Assembly (NCBI GenBank): GCA_017514235.1
Contig: JAFWKK010000027.1
Location: 1-37,659 of the forward strand
From: Kiritimatiellia bacterium
Lineage (GTDB): Bacteria > Verrucomicrobiota > Kiritimatiellia > RFP12 > UBA1067
Direction of reading: 5' to 3'
DNA: 37,659 nt
How positions within the stretch are numbered: position 1 is the first letter of the stretch; each line of letters starts with the position of its first letter. Positions 15,184 through 23,800 of this stretch are shown here, piece by piece. The notes under the pieces are model-generated. The model made no database searches and was not told the origin of the DNA. It saw nothing but the letters and a program-made list of their open reading frames with translations. Made by a program: the position numbers and the translations under genes.

Positions 15184-17445
15184 ATGATAAACGCAGTCAG
15201 CGAGCAGTTCAACAAATTCGTCAGCTTCGCCCAGGAGCAGATCGACAGGGGCGAAAGGAAGGCCATCGCGACCAAGGGCGATGTCCTGGTCGGCGGCGGC
15301 ACTCCGCTCGAAGAGCGCAGGATATCGACGACGGACAACGGCGACTTCGTCTGCAAGTCCATCTTCCGCGGACGGGACACCAAGAAGGTCAACAACGAGG
15401 TGCGGGCCCTGTTCATGAAGACGATCGCCGAAATGTTCGGCGGCGAGCGCAACATCCCCGAAAGCGTCAAGACGGCGATGCTTCTCAAGGACTACGGCAA
15501 GGGCAAGCCCCTCACCGCGCGCCGCATCATCGAAGTCAGGGACGCGATAGCTGGCCTCGGCCGCGCCAACTGCTTTGACAAGGCCAACGACCCGGACGGC
15601 CAGCTCGCGAAGAAGGCCATCGCCGCCGGCTACACGCGACTTGATTTCGGCAGGCTCAACACTGCGGCCAACCTCCTGGTCGCAACGAAGGGCCTGAGCT
15701 GCAAGGAAGCGATGGAGCAGGTCATTGACAAAGATTCTGCCGCCAACCGCGCCATGAAGGCCGGCTCGCTCTACATGAAGAACGCCGCGTCCTTCGCCCG
15801 CGGAGTGGGCTTCCACGAGCATGTCGCCCTGGACGATGCGCGGAACAAGGAGCTTGCGGAGTTCAACGCATCGGAAGAGTCGGCGGCCCAGCTCTCCGAA
15901 ATCGCCGACAACCTCGAGTACAAGTACAGGAACATCCTGCACGACGCCGACGACCTCCTTGTCGCGGCAAATCTGCCGCCCGAGACGCTCGCCAGCCTGC
16001 GCACGGCCGTAGCGGCGGTTGCGGACAAGTTCAAGGGTGTCTCGACCGACATCGCTTGCGGCGCGCTAAAGGGCAGGGAAGAGATCGACAAGCGGCTGTT
16101 CCATGTCAGCCTCGGCGAAATCAACACCGAAGTGCAGAACATCGTCACCAGGCTGCGCGACGCCGCCAGCCAGAATCCGGCGATCGAGGAATTCAGGCAG
16201 TACCTCGCCGAACACTTCAAGGATGCCGGCTTGTCGTACGACAAGCTCGTAGCGACATACAAGCATGCCGTGGCGCGCGAGATGACCGGCCCCGCGGAGA
16301 TGAAGCTCCGCGCCGCCGCCGCAGACGCAGGCCTCGCGACCGGCACGCAGGTTTCGATCCCGAAGGCGATAATCGGCGACCTCTATGCGTTCCTCGACGT
16401 CAGCCCCTTCACCCAAATGAGGAAACTGGAGAGTTTCTGCGGCCATCTCGAGCAGTACGGCGACGCGAACCTCCGCTTCAGCGACGAGCAGAAGGCCAGC
16501 CTCAAGGCGCTTGTCGAGAAGACCTTCGGCAGCGGCCCCAAGGCCGACAAGGTGCTCAACCGCCTCGTCGAACGGTTCGAGACGGCGTTCTTCGCCGAAC
16601 AGATGCTCTCGCCGACGGACTTCGGGAAGGAGCCGCCCAAGCATCCCGACTTCATCTTCAACTACATCATGAAGAACCCCGAGATGCTCCATGCGTTCGA
16701 CCCCGGCTTCAAGCTCGACACGAAGGAGGATGCAGAGGCCGTCAAGCGCGCCATCAAGGAACTGATGCTCGCCGACCTCAACGCGAAGCTCGCGGACCCG
16801 GACACCGCCAAGATGACCAGCCTCTCCTCCGGCCTGATGCCCCAGGCGGTGCGCGAGTACAACGTCGGCTACGTGACGTTCAACGGCGGGCTAATTCCCA
16901 ATGCGGAGCTCGGCACCAAGTTCCCGCAGCTCCATGCGGAATCCGACACCCCCATGCGCAAGGGCTATGCCGAGTTCCTCGAAAAGAAGTTCGACGCCGC
17001 CCACAAGAAGATGCGCCAGACGGTGTCGTTCGCCTGCGGCATGGCCAACGGGCTCGGCGGGACGATCGACAGCATGATCGAGTACGGCGGGGAGAAGAGC
17101 AACATAAGGGGCGTCTCCCGCGAAGAGCTCAGGGGCAAGGGCGTCATAATGTCGTCCGCCAGCTTGCTGCCGGAAGAGAACTACAACATCAAGATCGAGG
17201 AGAGCGGCGACGTGAAGATCACCCTCACGCACTTCGTCCGGAACAAGGTCAACAACGTCATCACCGAGGACGGAATATACAGTCCCAGGATCCTCCTCAG
17301 CCAGCCGAACGACGCCCCCGTCGTCGGCGCCACGAAGGTCGTCGTGACGATGACCGTCAGGAACGCGTCCGACGCGGAGCTCGGCGACGCGATGCCCGAG
17401 TTCACCATCGACGACATCCGGCAGGAGGAGCAGTACGATGCTTGA
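15184..17445 (+). CDS. Large protein of unknown function (753 residues), helix-rich
   Basis: I do not recognise this family. The start is supported by AAAGGGAGTG just upstream. There is no signal peptide and no membrane helix. Most of it looks alpha-helical (for example residues 65-500, with many Ala/Glu/Lys-rich stretches). A more conserved-looking core follows (LMPQAVREYNVGYVTFNGG, about 555-573). The last 80 residues look beta-rich (NYNIKIEESGDVKITLTHF; KVVVTMTVRN). Residues 2-29 match the N-terminus of the 100-residue protein at 19558-19854 at 12 of 28 ungapped positions (F..F..FAQ.....G..KAIA). That suggests a shared targeting or secretion signal. It could be an exported effector-like protein; this is inference. 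Confidence 0.8.
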   Translation: MINAVSEQFNKFVSFAQEQIDRGERKAIATKGDVLVGGGTPLEERRISTTDNGDFVCKSIFRGRDTKKVNNEVRALFMKTIAEMFGGERNIPESVKTAMLLKDYGKGKPLTARRIIEVRDAIAGLGRANCFDKANDPDGQLAKKAIAAGYTRLDFGRLNTAANLLVATKGLSCKEAMEQVIDKDSAANRAMKAGSLYMKNAASFARGVGFHEHVALDDARNKELAEFNASEESAAQLSEIADNLEYKYRNILHDADDLLVAANLPPETLASLRTAVAAVADKFKGVSTDIACGALKGREEIDKRLFHVSLGEINTEVQNIVTRLRDAASQNPAIEEFRQYLAEHFKDAGLSYDKLVATYKHAVAREMTGPAEMKLRAAAADAGLATGTQVSIPKAIIGDLYAFLDVSPFTQMRKLESFCGHLEQYGDANLRFSDEQKASLKALVEKTFGSGPKADKVLNRLVERFETAFFAEQMLSPTDFGKEPPKHPDFIFNYIMKNPEMLHAFDPGFKLDTKEDAEAVKRAIKELMLADLNAKLADPDTAKMTSLSSGLMPQAVREYNVGYVTFNGGLIPNAELGTKFPQLHAESDTPMRKGYAEFLEKKFDAAHKKMRQTVSFACGMANGLGGTIDSMIEYGGEKSNIRGVSREELRGKGVIMSSASLLPEENYNIKIEESGDVKITLTHFVRNKVNNVITEDGIYSPRILLSQPNDAPVVGATKVVVTMTVRNASDAELGDAMPEFTIDDIRQEEQYDA

Positions 17446-17456
17446 CCCGGGCCGGA

Positions 17457-18110
17457 TCAGGGATGCGCTTTCGCCGCGGTGAAGCGGGCGCGGCGGCGAA
17501 CGCGCGAACCGGCGCGGACAGCTTTCATGCAGCATTCGAGGGGAGAGCTTTCGGCGCACAGGCGGCCGATTCCGGCCGCGGTCGCCTCGAATGTGTCGCA
17601 AGAGTCGGCGCTGAGCCCGAAGTCGCCGCCCGTACTGATTGCGTCTTGGTTGGCGGCGAGGAAGCGGAACTGCCAGTTGTACTTCGAAGACTGGTGCGCG
17701 ATCCTGTCCCGGACGTCCTTGCGCGTGAACGAGCGGGAGGCGTTTTCGAAGCCGTCGGTGAGTATGGCGAAGACTATCCCGTCCGGGCGCTCCGACTCGG
17801 GCATCGCGGCGAACTTGCGTCCTAGCTCGTCGATGCCGATGCAGATCGCATCGTACAGCGCGGTGCATCCGTCGGTCGTGTATCTCTCGAGCGTCTGGGG
17901 CGCTCCGTCGTTGAGGTCCGCGGAGTCGACGAGATGTTTTACATCCGAGTCGAATTGCCACACGTCCAGCAGCGTCTTGTCCTCTTCGCTCTTGAGCCCG
18001 CCGAAGAAATTCTTGAGCGACTCGATCGTGGCGGAGCGAATGGATTCCATCGATCCGGACGCGTCAAGTACGAGCGCGACGTGCATGTAGCTCTTGATTT
18101 CTGCGTTCAT
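17457..18110 (-). CDS. Von Willebrand factor A domain protein
   Basis: A 217-residue cytoplasmic VWA protein. The metal-ion-dependent adhesion site is intact: DASGS (Asp16, Ser18, Ser20), the Thr in TTDGCTALYD, and the Asp in FAILTDGFENAS. VWA proteins of this compact type bind partners through a divalent metal and sit in many systems, from chelatases to tellurium resistance. The start has AAAGGAA 8 nt upstream. A TATACT box at 18175-18180 would give it a promoter divergent from the next gene. The basic tail (VRRRARF) may be an extension. The partner is unknown. Confidence 0.85.
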   Translation of the reverse strand: MNAEIKSYMHVALVLDASGSMESIRSATIESLKNFFGGLKSEEDKTLLDVWQFDSDVKHLVDSADLNDGAPQTLERYTTDGCTALYDAICIGIDELGRKFAAMPESERPDGIVFAILTDGFENASRSFTRKDVRDRIAHQSSKYNWQFRFLAANQDAISTGGDFGLSADSCDTFEATAAGIGRLCAESSPLECCMKAVRAGSRVRRRARFTAAKAHP

Positions 18111-18174
18111 GTCAGTGTTCCTTTCTTTTGTCCTGGTGCCTGGCCCGAAACGCCCGGGCTTTCAAGGCGCTGGC

Positions 18175-18261
18175 AGTATAGTATAAAAACGCCGGCAAAA
18201 ACCGTCGCGCGGCGAAATGTCCATTCCCGATGGACGCGGCGTTTTCCTCCTGTGGTATAAT
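18175..18261. promoter_or_regulatory. Divergent promoter region: VWA gene and helical regulator gene
   Basis: On the minus strand TATACT (18175-18180) serves the VWA gene. On the plus strand TGGTATAAT (18253-18261) lies 6 nt before the ATG at 18268. The two transcripts start about 90 bp apart and could share an operator. Confidence 0.5.
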
Positions 18262-18267
18262 ATGTGC

Positions 18268-18939
18268 ATGCAGATGACCGATGGCATGGAAGTTGATTTT
18301 CCGCCGATTCCGCCGCCGCCGCCGATGACGGACGTTCAGCGGGAAACGGCGGAGGCGCACATCGCGGCGGCCATCGTCCGCGAGCGCGAGAAGCGCATGG
18401 TGCGCAACGCGATGGCGGCGGCGCTTGTCCCAGCGTGCGTGGCGGAACCTGACGCGTGTGGGGGCATGGAAGAGTGCGCCATGCCGGGCGAGCGGCAACG
18501 GCTGAAGAAGAGAGCGCTGGCGTCGGACGACTTCAAGAAGATCTGCGAGCTGCCCGACGGCAAGCCGCGTCCGCCGAACCTCCACTCTGCCAACCTTTCG
18601 TTCGCGGCGCGCGTCATAATCTTGGTGCGCGACAGGTTCTCGAACAACGCCCCAGCCGTCTACAAGGCCGCGTACCTGAGCCGCAAGACGTACTCGGCGA
18701 TAATATCGGACGAGAACCACGTCGTCTCGAAGCGGACTGCCGTGCAGCTGGCGTTTGCGCTTCGCCTGTCGCGCGCCGAGGCCGACCTGCTGCTGCACGC
18801 GGCCGGCTACCACCTTTCCCGCAGCGTCGTGGAGGACATGATCTTCGACGCCTGCCTTGAGGCGAAGATATACAGGCTGGAGGACGTGAACAGCCTCTTG
18901 ATCGCCCATGACCGCCGTCCGTTCTCTCCGCAATGCTGA
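18268..18939 (+). CDS. Helical, HTH-like protein of unknown function
   Basis: A 223-residue protein. The N-terminal half is a proline-rich stretch (FPPIPPPPP) and a charged helix. The C-terminal half (about residues 110-220) has a repressor-like helical pattern: AAYLSRKTYSAIISDENHVV, then VQLAFALRLSRAEADLLLHA and a DMIFDACLEAKIYRLEDVN stretch. I recall this C-terminal domain from many Firmicutes proteins, where it follows macro or other domains and looks like a lambda-repressor-like fold. The start is leaderless (6 nt after the -10 box). Its stop overlaps the phosphatase start, so the two are co-translated. A regulatory role is an inference. Confidence 0.72.
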   Translation: MQMTDGMEVDFPPIPPPPPMTDVQRETAEAHIAAAIVREREKRMVRNAMAAALVPACVAEPDACGGMEECAMPGERQRLKKRALASDDFKKICELPDGKPRPPNLHSANLSFAARVIILVRDRFSNNAPAVYKAAYLSRKTYSAIISDENHVVSKRTAVQLAFALRLSRAEADLLLHAAGYHLSRSVVEDMIFDACLEAKIYRLEDVNSLLIAHDRRPFSPQC

Positions 18940-19442
18940 TTGCCGCGATGGAAGACATGAAGATACTCTTTGTCTGCCACGGGAACATCTGCCGCAGTCC
19001 GATGGCGGAATACGTCATGAAGGACATGCTGGCGAAGGCCGGTCTCTGCGGCGTCACGGTCGAGTCCGCCGCGCTGCACACCGACGAGCTCGGCAACGAC
19101 ATTCACTCCGGCACGAGGCGCGAGCTGACGAAGCACGGAATCCCGTTCGCGCCGCGCCGCGCATGGCTTCTCTCGTCCGGAAAGCTCCGCGAGTACGACC
19201 TGGTCGTCGGCATGGACGCCGCGAACATGCGCGACTTGCGGCGCCTTGCTGGCCCGGCGGACGCGCATAAGCTCCGCAGGCTCCTTGATTTCGCCGGCGT
19301 GGACCGCGACGTCGCCGACCCCTGGTACACCGGCGACTTCGAGGCGACATACGCCGACATCGTCGCCGGCTGCTCCGCATTGCTGGATGCATTGCGCCGG
19401 CGCCTAGCCGAGCCGCCGCTAGCCCCTGCCGTTTTGACGTGA
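18933..19442 (+). CDS. Low-molecular-weight protein tyrosine phosphatase
   Basis: A 169-residue LMW-PTP. The P-loop CX5R is VCHGNICRSP (Cys15, Arg21 from the first ATG) and the general-acid loop is DVADPWYTGDFEATY, both canonical. It removes phosphate from tyrosine or related residues. The start is ambiguous: ATG at 18933 overlaps the upstream stop, while 18948 and 18957 give versions nearer the usual N-terminus (MKILFVCHGN). Coupling to a DNA-binding-like protein, rather than to a tyrosine kinase or capsule locus, is unusual. Confidence 0.9.
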   Translation: MLIAAMEDMKILFVCHGNICRSPMAEYVMKDMLAKAGLCGVTVESAALHTDELGNDIHSGTRRELTKHGIPFAPRRAWLLSSGKLREYDLVVGMDAANMRDLRRLAGPADAHKLRRLLDFAGVDRDVADPWYTGDFEATYADIVAGCSALLDALRRRLAEPPLAPAVLT

Positions 19443-19480
19443 AGGGCCAATTGCAAAGCCTCTTCTTGCCATGATTTTCA

Positions 19481-19510
19481 AACCACTAAATACACCAAAT
19501 ACACCAAAGT
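19481..19510. repeat. 9-bp-period repeat (TACACCAAA)
   Basis: AACCACTAAA then TACACCAAATACACCAAAG: a short degenerate tandem of a 9-bp unit, related to the ACACGAAAT elements at 19936, 20687, 33264, 35552 and 37120. It lies in the 115-bp gap between convergent genes. Confidence 0.6.
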
Positions 19511-19557
19511 TCCGCGCCAAGTCCGAAGGGTGCTTTCGGGGCCCCGCAGATTATCTG

Positions 19558-19854
19558 CTATGCTATGGCCTGCGATAGTTTGTAGTCGACAACGGTCGGG
19601 ATGTCCTGCGTAAGGTCAATTACGAGACGCTGCGTGAACGAGGCCGAGCCGAAGAGCACCGGGGCGTCCTGGCTCGACTGCGGCGCGGCCAAGTCGGCCG
19701 AAATCGTCTGCGTGATCGTCGCGGTCTTTCCGTCTTCGGACATCTGCTCGTCTACAGCGGCGATGGCCTTCTCGTCGCCCGCTTCGAGGCTCTTCTGCGC
19801 GAACTCCGCGAAGTTGCGGAATACGTCGTTGTAGCTGTTTATTCCCAGAGCCAT
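19558..19854 (-). CDS. Small protein sharing its N-terminus with the 753-residue protein
   Basis: About 98 residues from the ATG at 19854 (an earlier ATG at 19863 sits directly on the AAAAGGA ribosome site, so the second is better spaced). Residues INSYNDVFRNFAEFAQKSLE and GDEKAIA align without gaps to the start of the 753-residue protein at 15184. The remainder is beta-rich (TATITQTIS; TQRLVIDLTQDI) and has DAPV, also present near the end of the large protein. No signal peptide, no membrane helix, no known domain. It may be a small paralogue, chaperone-like partner or substrate of the same system; inference only. Confidence 0.65.
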   Translation of the reverse strand: MALGINSYNDVFRNFAEFAQKSLEAGDEKAIAAVDEQMSEDGKTATITQTISADLAAPQSSQDAPVLFGSASFTQRLVIDLTQDIPTVVDYKLSQAIA

Positions 19855-19935
19855 GTTGTTCATCCTTTTCCCCGAAGTGAAATTCTGCCTTGTCTACACG
19901 CCGCACAGCGAAAGGTTACAAACATTCTTCCGATT

Positions 19936-20006
19936 TGGCGGCGGCAAATCCGTCGCGGGGGATTAACCACGAAATACACGAATAAGCTTTGACCCTTTTG
20001 AGCCCC
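19936..20006. repeat. Dispersed intergenic repeat, copy 1
   Basis: GCGGCAAATCCGTCGCGGGG then ATTAACCACGAAATACACGA, followed by GCTTTGACCCTTTTGAGCC. The same blocks recur at 20687-20787, and parts recur at 33264, 35552 and 37120. Confidence 0.75.
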
Positions 20007-20016
20007 TGCTCCGCCG

Positions 20017-20331
20017 TCAAAGGACTGCGGCGGCACGTTCTGGAACAAATTCGGGAATAAGCTTCTTGATCTTCGACCATACACCGCCGGAGGCTACGCC
20101 GAGATCATAGTTCGACTGAAGGTTCAGCCAGAACTGCGGCTCCATCTTGAAGTACTGCCCGAGACGGAGCGCCGTGTCGGCGGTTATGGCACGCTTGCCG
20201 CGCACTATCGCGTTGATGCGCGGCGCCGGGACATGCAGATCCAGCGCCAGACGAGTCTGGCTGATGCCCAACGGCACAAGGAACTCCTCCTGGAGGATCT
20301 CGCCCGGATGTATCAAGTTTCTGTTGCGCAT
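20017..20331 (-). CDS. higA: HigA-family antitoxin (XRE-type, VapI-like)
   Basis: A 104-residue HTH protein with the HigA signature: HPGEILQEEFLVPLGISQTR, LALDLHVPAPRINAIVRGKR, and DTALRLGQYFKMEPQFWLNL. It neutralises the HigB toxin and represses the operon. The start at 20331 has a strong AGGAGG ribosome site (TAAAGGAGGTAACT) and lies 10 bp after the higB stop. The toxin-first gene order is the normal one for higBA. Confidence 0.92.
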   Translation of the reverse strand: MRNRNLIHPGEILQEEFLVPLGISQTRLALDLHVPAPRINAIVRGKRAITADTALRLGQYFKMEPQFWLNLQSNYDLGVASGGVWSKIKKLIPEFVPERAAAVL

Positions 20332-20341
20332 AGTTACCTCC

Positions 20342-20620
20342 TTAATGATAGTCCACAATTTCAACATTCTCGGCGTTAGTTCCGCTCCAGCTGAAACATA
20401 CGCGCCATTGGTCGTTGATGCGCACGCTCCACTGACCGGCTCTGTTCCCGCGAAGCTGCTCAAGCCTGTTCCCCGGCGGCACTCGAAGCGTCTCAACCAT
20501 CGTTGCAGCCGCCAGCATGTCAAGCTTGCGCAGCGCCACACGGGCAATCGACGCAAACCTCCGGTTCTCGCCTGTCTCGTACAGCTCCTGCGTATCCTTA
20601 CACTTGAACGAAGAAATCAT
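20342..20620 (-). CDS. higB: HigB-family toxin (RelE/ParE superfamily mRNA interferase)
   Basis: A 92-residue HigB toxin: MISSFKCKDTQELYETGE, then RKLDMLAAATMVETLRVPPG, and the C-terminal strands QWSVRINDQWRVCFSW. HigB cuts mRNA on the ribosome. It starts 6 nt after its -10 box, so the mRNA is probably leaderless; translation of the toxin without a Shine-Dalgarno site, against a strong one for higA, could help keep antitoxin in excess. Confidence 0.92.
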   Translation of the reverse strand: MISSFKCKDTQELYETGENRRFASIARVALRKLDMLAAATMVETLRVPPGNRLEQLRGNRAGQWSVRINDQWRVCFSWSGTNAENVEIVDYH

Positions 20621-20626
20621 GCGTAT

Positions 20627-20655
20627 AGTATATTACGCGCCGCGTAATATGTCAA
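20627..20655 (-). promoter_or_regulatory. higBA promoter with built-in operator
   Basis: On the minus strand TTGACA (20650-20655) and TATACT (20627-20632) are spaced by 17 bp, an ideal sigma70 promoter. The spacer is nearly filled by a perfect palindrome, ATATTACGCG - C - CGCGTAATAT on the plus strand (20630-20650). HigA bound there would block polymerase directly. Confidence 0.85.
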
Positions 20656-20686
20656 GGGGGTCAAAATAAATACAAAAGTGAAACTG

Positions 20687-20787
20687 GCGGCGGCAAATCC
20701 GTCGCAGGGGATTAACCACGAAATACGCGAAAAGTCGGATACTGTATCAACCGAGCCGTATCAATGAGCTTTGACCCTTTTGAGCCA
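20687..20787. repeat. Dispersed intergenic repeat, copy 2
   Basis: GCGGCAAATCCGTCGCAGGG and ATTAACCACGAAATACGCGA, then 33 bp later GCTTTGACCCTTTTGAGCC. It matches copy 1 at 19936 in the same block order. It fills most of the gap between the higBA promoter and the giant surface gene end. Confidence 0.75.
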
Positions 20788-20826
20788 TTCGGTGCATGTC
20801 CCCGGCGAGCCGCGGCCCGGTATTCC

Positions 20827-23800
20827 TCACTCTTCCGGGTCTGGCTCCGGCTCTTCCAACGGATCTTCTTCCGGGTCCCCGGGGATCGGGAACTCAATGA
20901 CGGCCCTGAAGAACTTGGCCGTGACATCGGTCGGGCTGAAGGTCGCGGTCACGGACTGCGTGACGGCCCCTTCGGCCGGTTCGGTGTCGAAGATCGAATC
21001 GCCATCGCTGATGTAGACTATCTCGTCCGAAATCAGGCTGAAGTCGTCGGCGAGATCATCCGTGCCATAGATATGGAGCACGCCGCTAATGAAGCCCAGC
21101 GGCGACTGGCGGTCGAGCCGCACCGTGATGGAGATGACGCCGTTGGTGACCGCAATGCCGGTGGCGCTGATGGTGCCGCCCGGATTCGCCGCATTGATGG
21201 AGCAGTTGAGCACCCAGCACTCGTACAGCTTGTCCGTGGCGGCGGTGTCATTGCCAAGGGCGTCGATGTCGCCCTGCGTGAAGCCGTTGGCCAAAAGCCA
21301 GTCGATGAGTCCTTGATCCGTGATTTCGTAGCCTTCGGGATCGTTGTAGCTCGGAGGGGTTGCGTACGCGACGACGTCTATGTCGAAGTCAGGCATCGTG
21401 TAGGTGAAGGACACGGCGTTCGTGGTCAAGAGGACGGAGTAGTCCTCGTCCTCGTGCTTCATGATTGTGACGGACGGCTCGTAGCCCTCGGCAAAGCCGG
21501 AGACGTTGATGACGAGGTTCGTGCCCGGAACGACTTTCTGCTCGTTCTCAACGCCCGTGACCGTCATGCCGTTCGCCGTCACGAAGACGGTCGGATTCCA
21601 GCATGCCTCGTAGACGTCGCAGTCAATGCCATTCATAACATCCGTGTCCTTCTTCACGTAGCAGTCTCCGGCATGGGCCGCATCGACGGAAACCTTGGCA
21701 CCGTTGACGAGCGAGACGCCGCGGGAGGAGGCCACGTTTCGCATCAGCCAGATTGTGGTAGCGGCACCTTCGCCGTCGTTCGCGACGAGCGTGACGCCGG
21801 TCCCGATCTGCGCGCTACCATGCGCCGTGGTGTTGATCTTGGCCTTCACGCCCTTGGCGACTTCAATGCCGCCCAGGAATTTCGTCGTGCCATAGTCGAT
21901 GGTCTTCACGAGGGCGTTCGCGGAAATCGTCGTCTTGTTGGTGATGGTGAACGACGCCGAGAGACTATCGTCGATGATGCTGATGCCACGGAACGTGACG
22001 TCGCCCAGAATCTCAAAGGCGCAGCCGATCGTCATGTCGTTTTTGTCCTTGCGCTCGTTGAAGAGGGCAAGGCCGTTCACGCTGAGCGAACCCGTCGCGC
22101 CGGAGGCCACGGACACGGCGCGTCCTTCGTCGCCGTAGAACTGCAGGATTGGCTGCGTCGCGTTGGCGGCACGGACGAGCGTGACGTTTGCGTTGCTGAG
22201 CACCAGCTCCTTGCAGCGGTCGGAGCCGAAGATGGCGGCCTGGGCGTCGTTCGTGAAGGTTACGACCGTGTCCTTGGTCGGGACGTAGCCGAAATCCCAG
22301 TTGTCCGCGGCGTTCCAGTTGCCGGAATCGCCGCCGATCCACGTCTCGGCCGTGATGGCGACAGCCGTATAGGTCTTGACCGTGCCATCCGTCGCGTCCG
22401 TCAGCGCCAGACCCGGAGCCGTAATGGCGTAGGTCGGCGCGGAGAGCGCCTCGTCGAACGCAATCGTGCCGGGCTCGGCGAAGGCGAAGGTCGCCGTCGC
22501 GGACGGCCCCATCACCTTGTAAGTGTTGCCGGCCGCGAGCGCGTCGTCCGCCACGAAGGTGGCGACATTGCCTTCGACCGTCGCGAAGTTCAGGCCGGGC
22601 GTCGCCATGCCATGATAGGACGCGACCGTAGCATCGCCCTTGTTCACGCCCTGCAGCGTGACCGTGCCGCTCTGATGCTTGAGGAACCGGCCGACCGTGG
22701 TCTCGCAGTCCGCGATGGTGGTGTTCAGGCCGACGTAGCCGACGATGGCACCGTATTCGGAATTCGACGAACCGGTCGTCATCGTGCCGTTGTTCTGGCA
22801 GTTGGAGATCGTCACAGCCGATCCACCCTGCGTGATCATGGCAATGCCGCCGCACTTGTTGTTGGCGAGCGAGGTCATGTTCACATTGTTCGTGCAGCTG
22901 TCGATCACCGTGCCGCTCGTGGTGTAGCCGGAGATGCCGCCGAAGCCCTTCGAGCAGGAGACCGTGCCGGCAAGCGTGGTCAGATTGCGCAGCGTCGAGC
23001 CATTGGCAACGCCGACGAAAGTCGCGCCAGATTCCTTTGTGCTTGCGGTCGTGTCTGCCGCGAAGCGGTCACCGGCGTACGCGATCTTGAGGTTGCAGAT
23101 CGTCGCCTGGTAGGCGGAGTTGAAGAACCCGCAGTAGTCGAGGCCTTCCGTTTCGCTGGCGGGATTCCCGGCCACGCCCACCATCTGGAAGTTCGACACC
23201 GTGAAGTTGCCGCCGTCATACGTGCCGCGGAAGGCGCCGTTCTGGAATTCATCGGTGTTGTAGATGTCCTTGCCGTTCGGAATGCCGATGCCGGGCCAGG
23301 GCGCGTCCATGGCGATGTCAGCGGTCTGGAGGAAGCAGAGACCAAAGCAGTTGGTGGTGTCCGCGACCATCGCCTGCAGGGCCTGAAGGGCCGCGAGGTT
23401 CGGAATCTCGAACGGATTCTCGGCGGAGCCGTCCTGGCCGGCGGTGGCCGTCTGAGGGAAGTACTTGGCGATGCCAGACACCCCCTCAAGCGAAATCGCG
23501 GAAGAACTCCCCGTGACGGAGACCTCGATGGTGCGGTAGCCCGTGTTGCCCGTCAGGACGACTTCAAGTCCCTCGGGCGCCTGGAACTGGTACTCGCCGT
23601 CCGCCGGCACAAGGGCCGCGCCGGCAACGCCGTTGGTGGTGAAGGATACGGAATCGAACCCTTCGCCCCACGTGAGCGTGTAGACCGACAGGGCCGGATC
23701 GAAGTCGGAAAGGACAAGGTCGTCCACGCTGCCCGTGCCGCTGAACGCGAGGCTCGTAATGGGGGCGCCGGCGCTGAGGGCGTAGAAGGTGTCCACGTCG

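Noticed and set aside
16056-17825. A 589-codon frame within the 753-residue gene
   Set aside because: Shifted-frame shadow, extremely Arg-rich, with no ribosome site; the other frame has the better start and composition.
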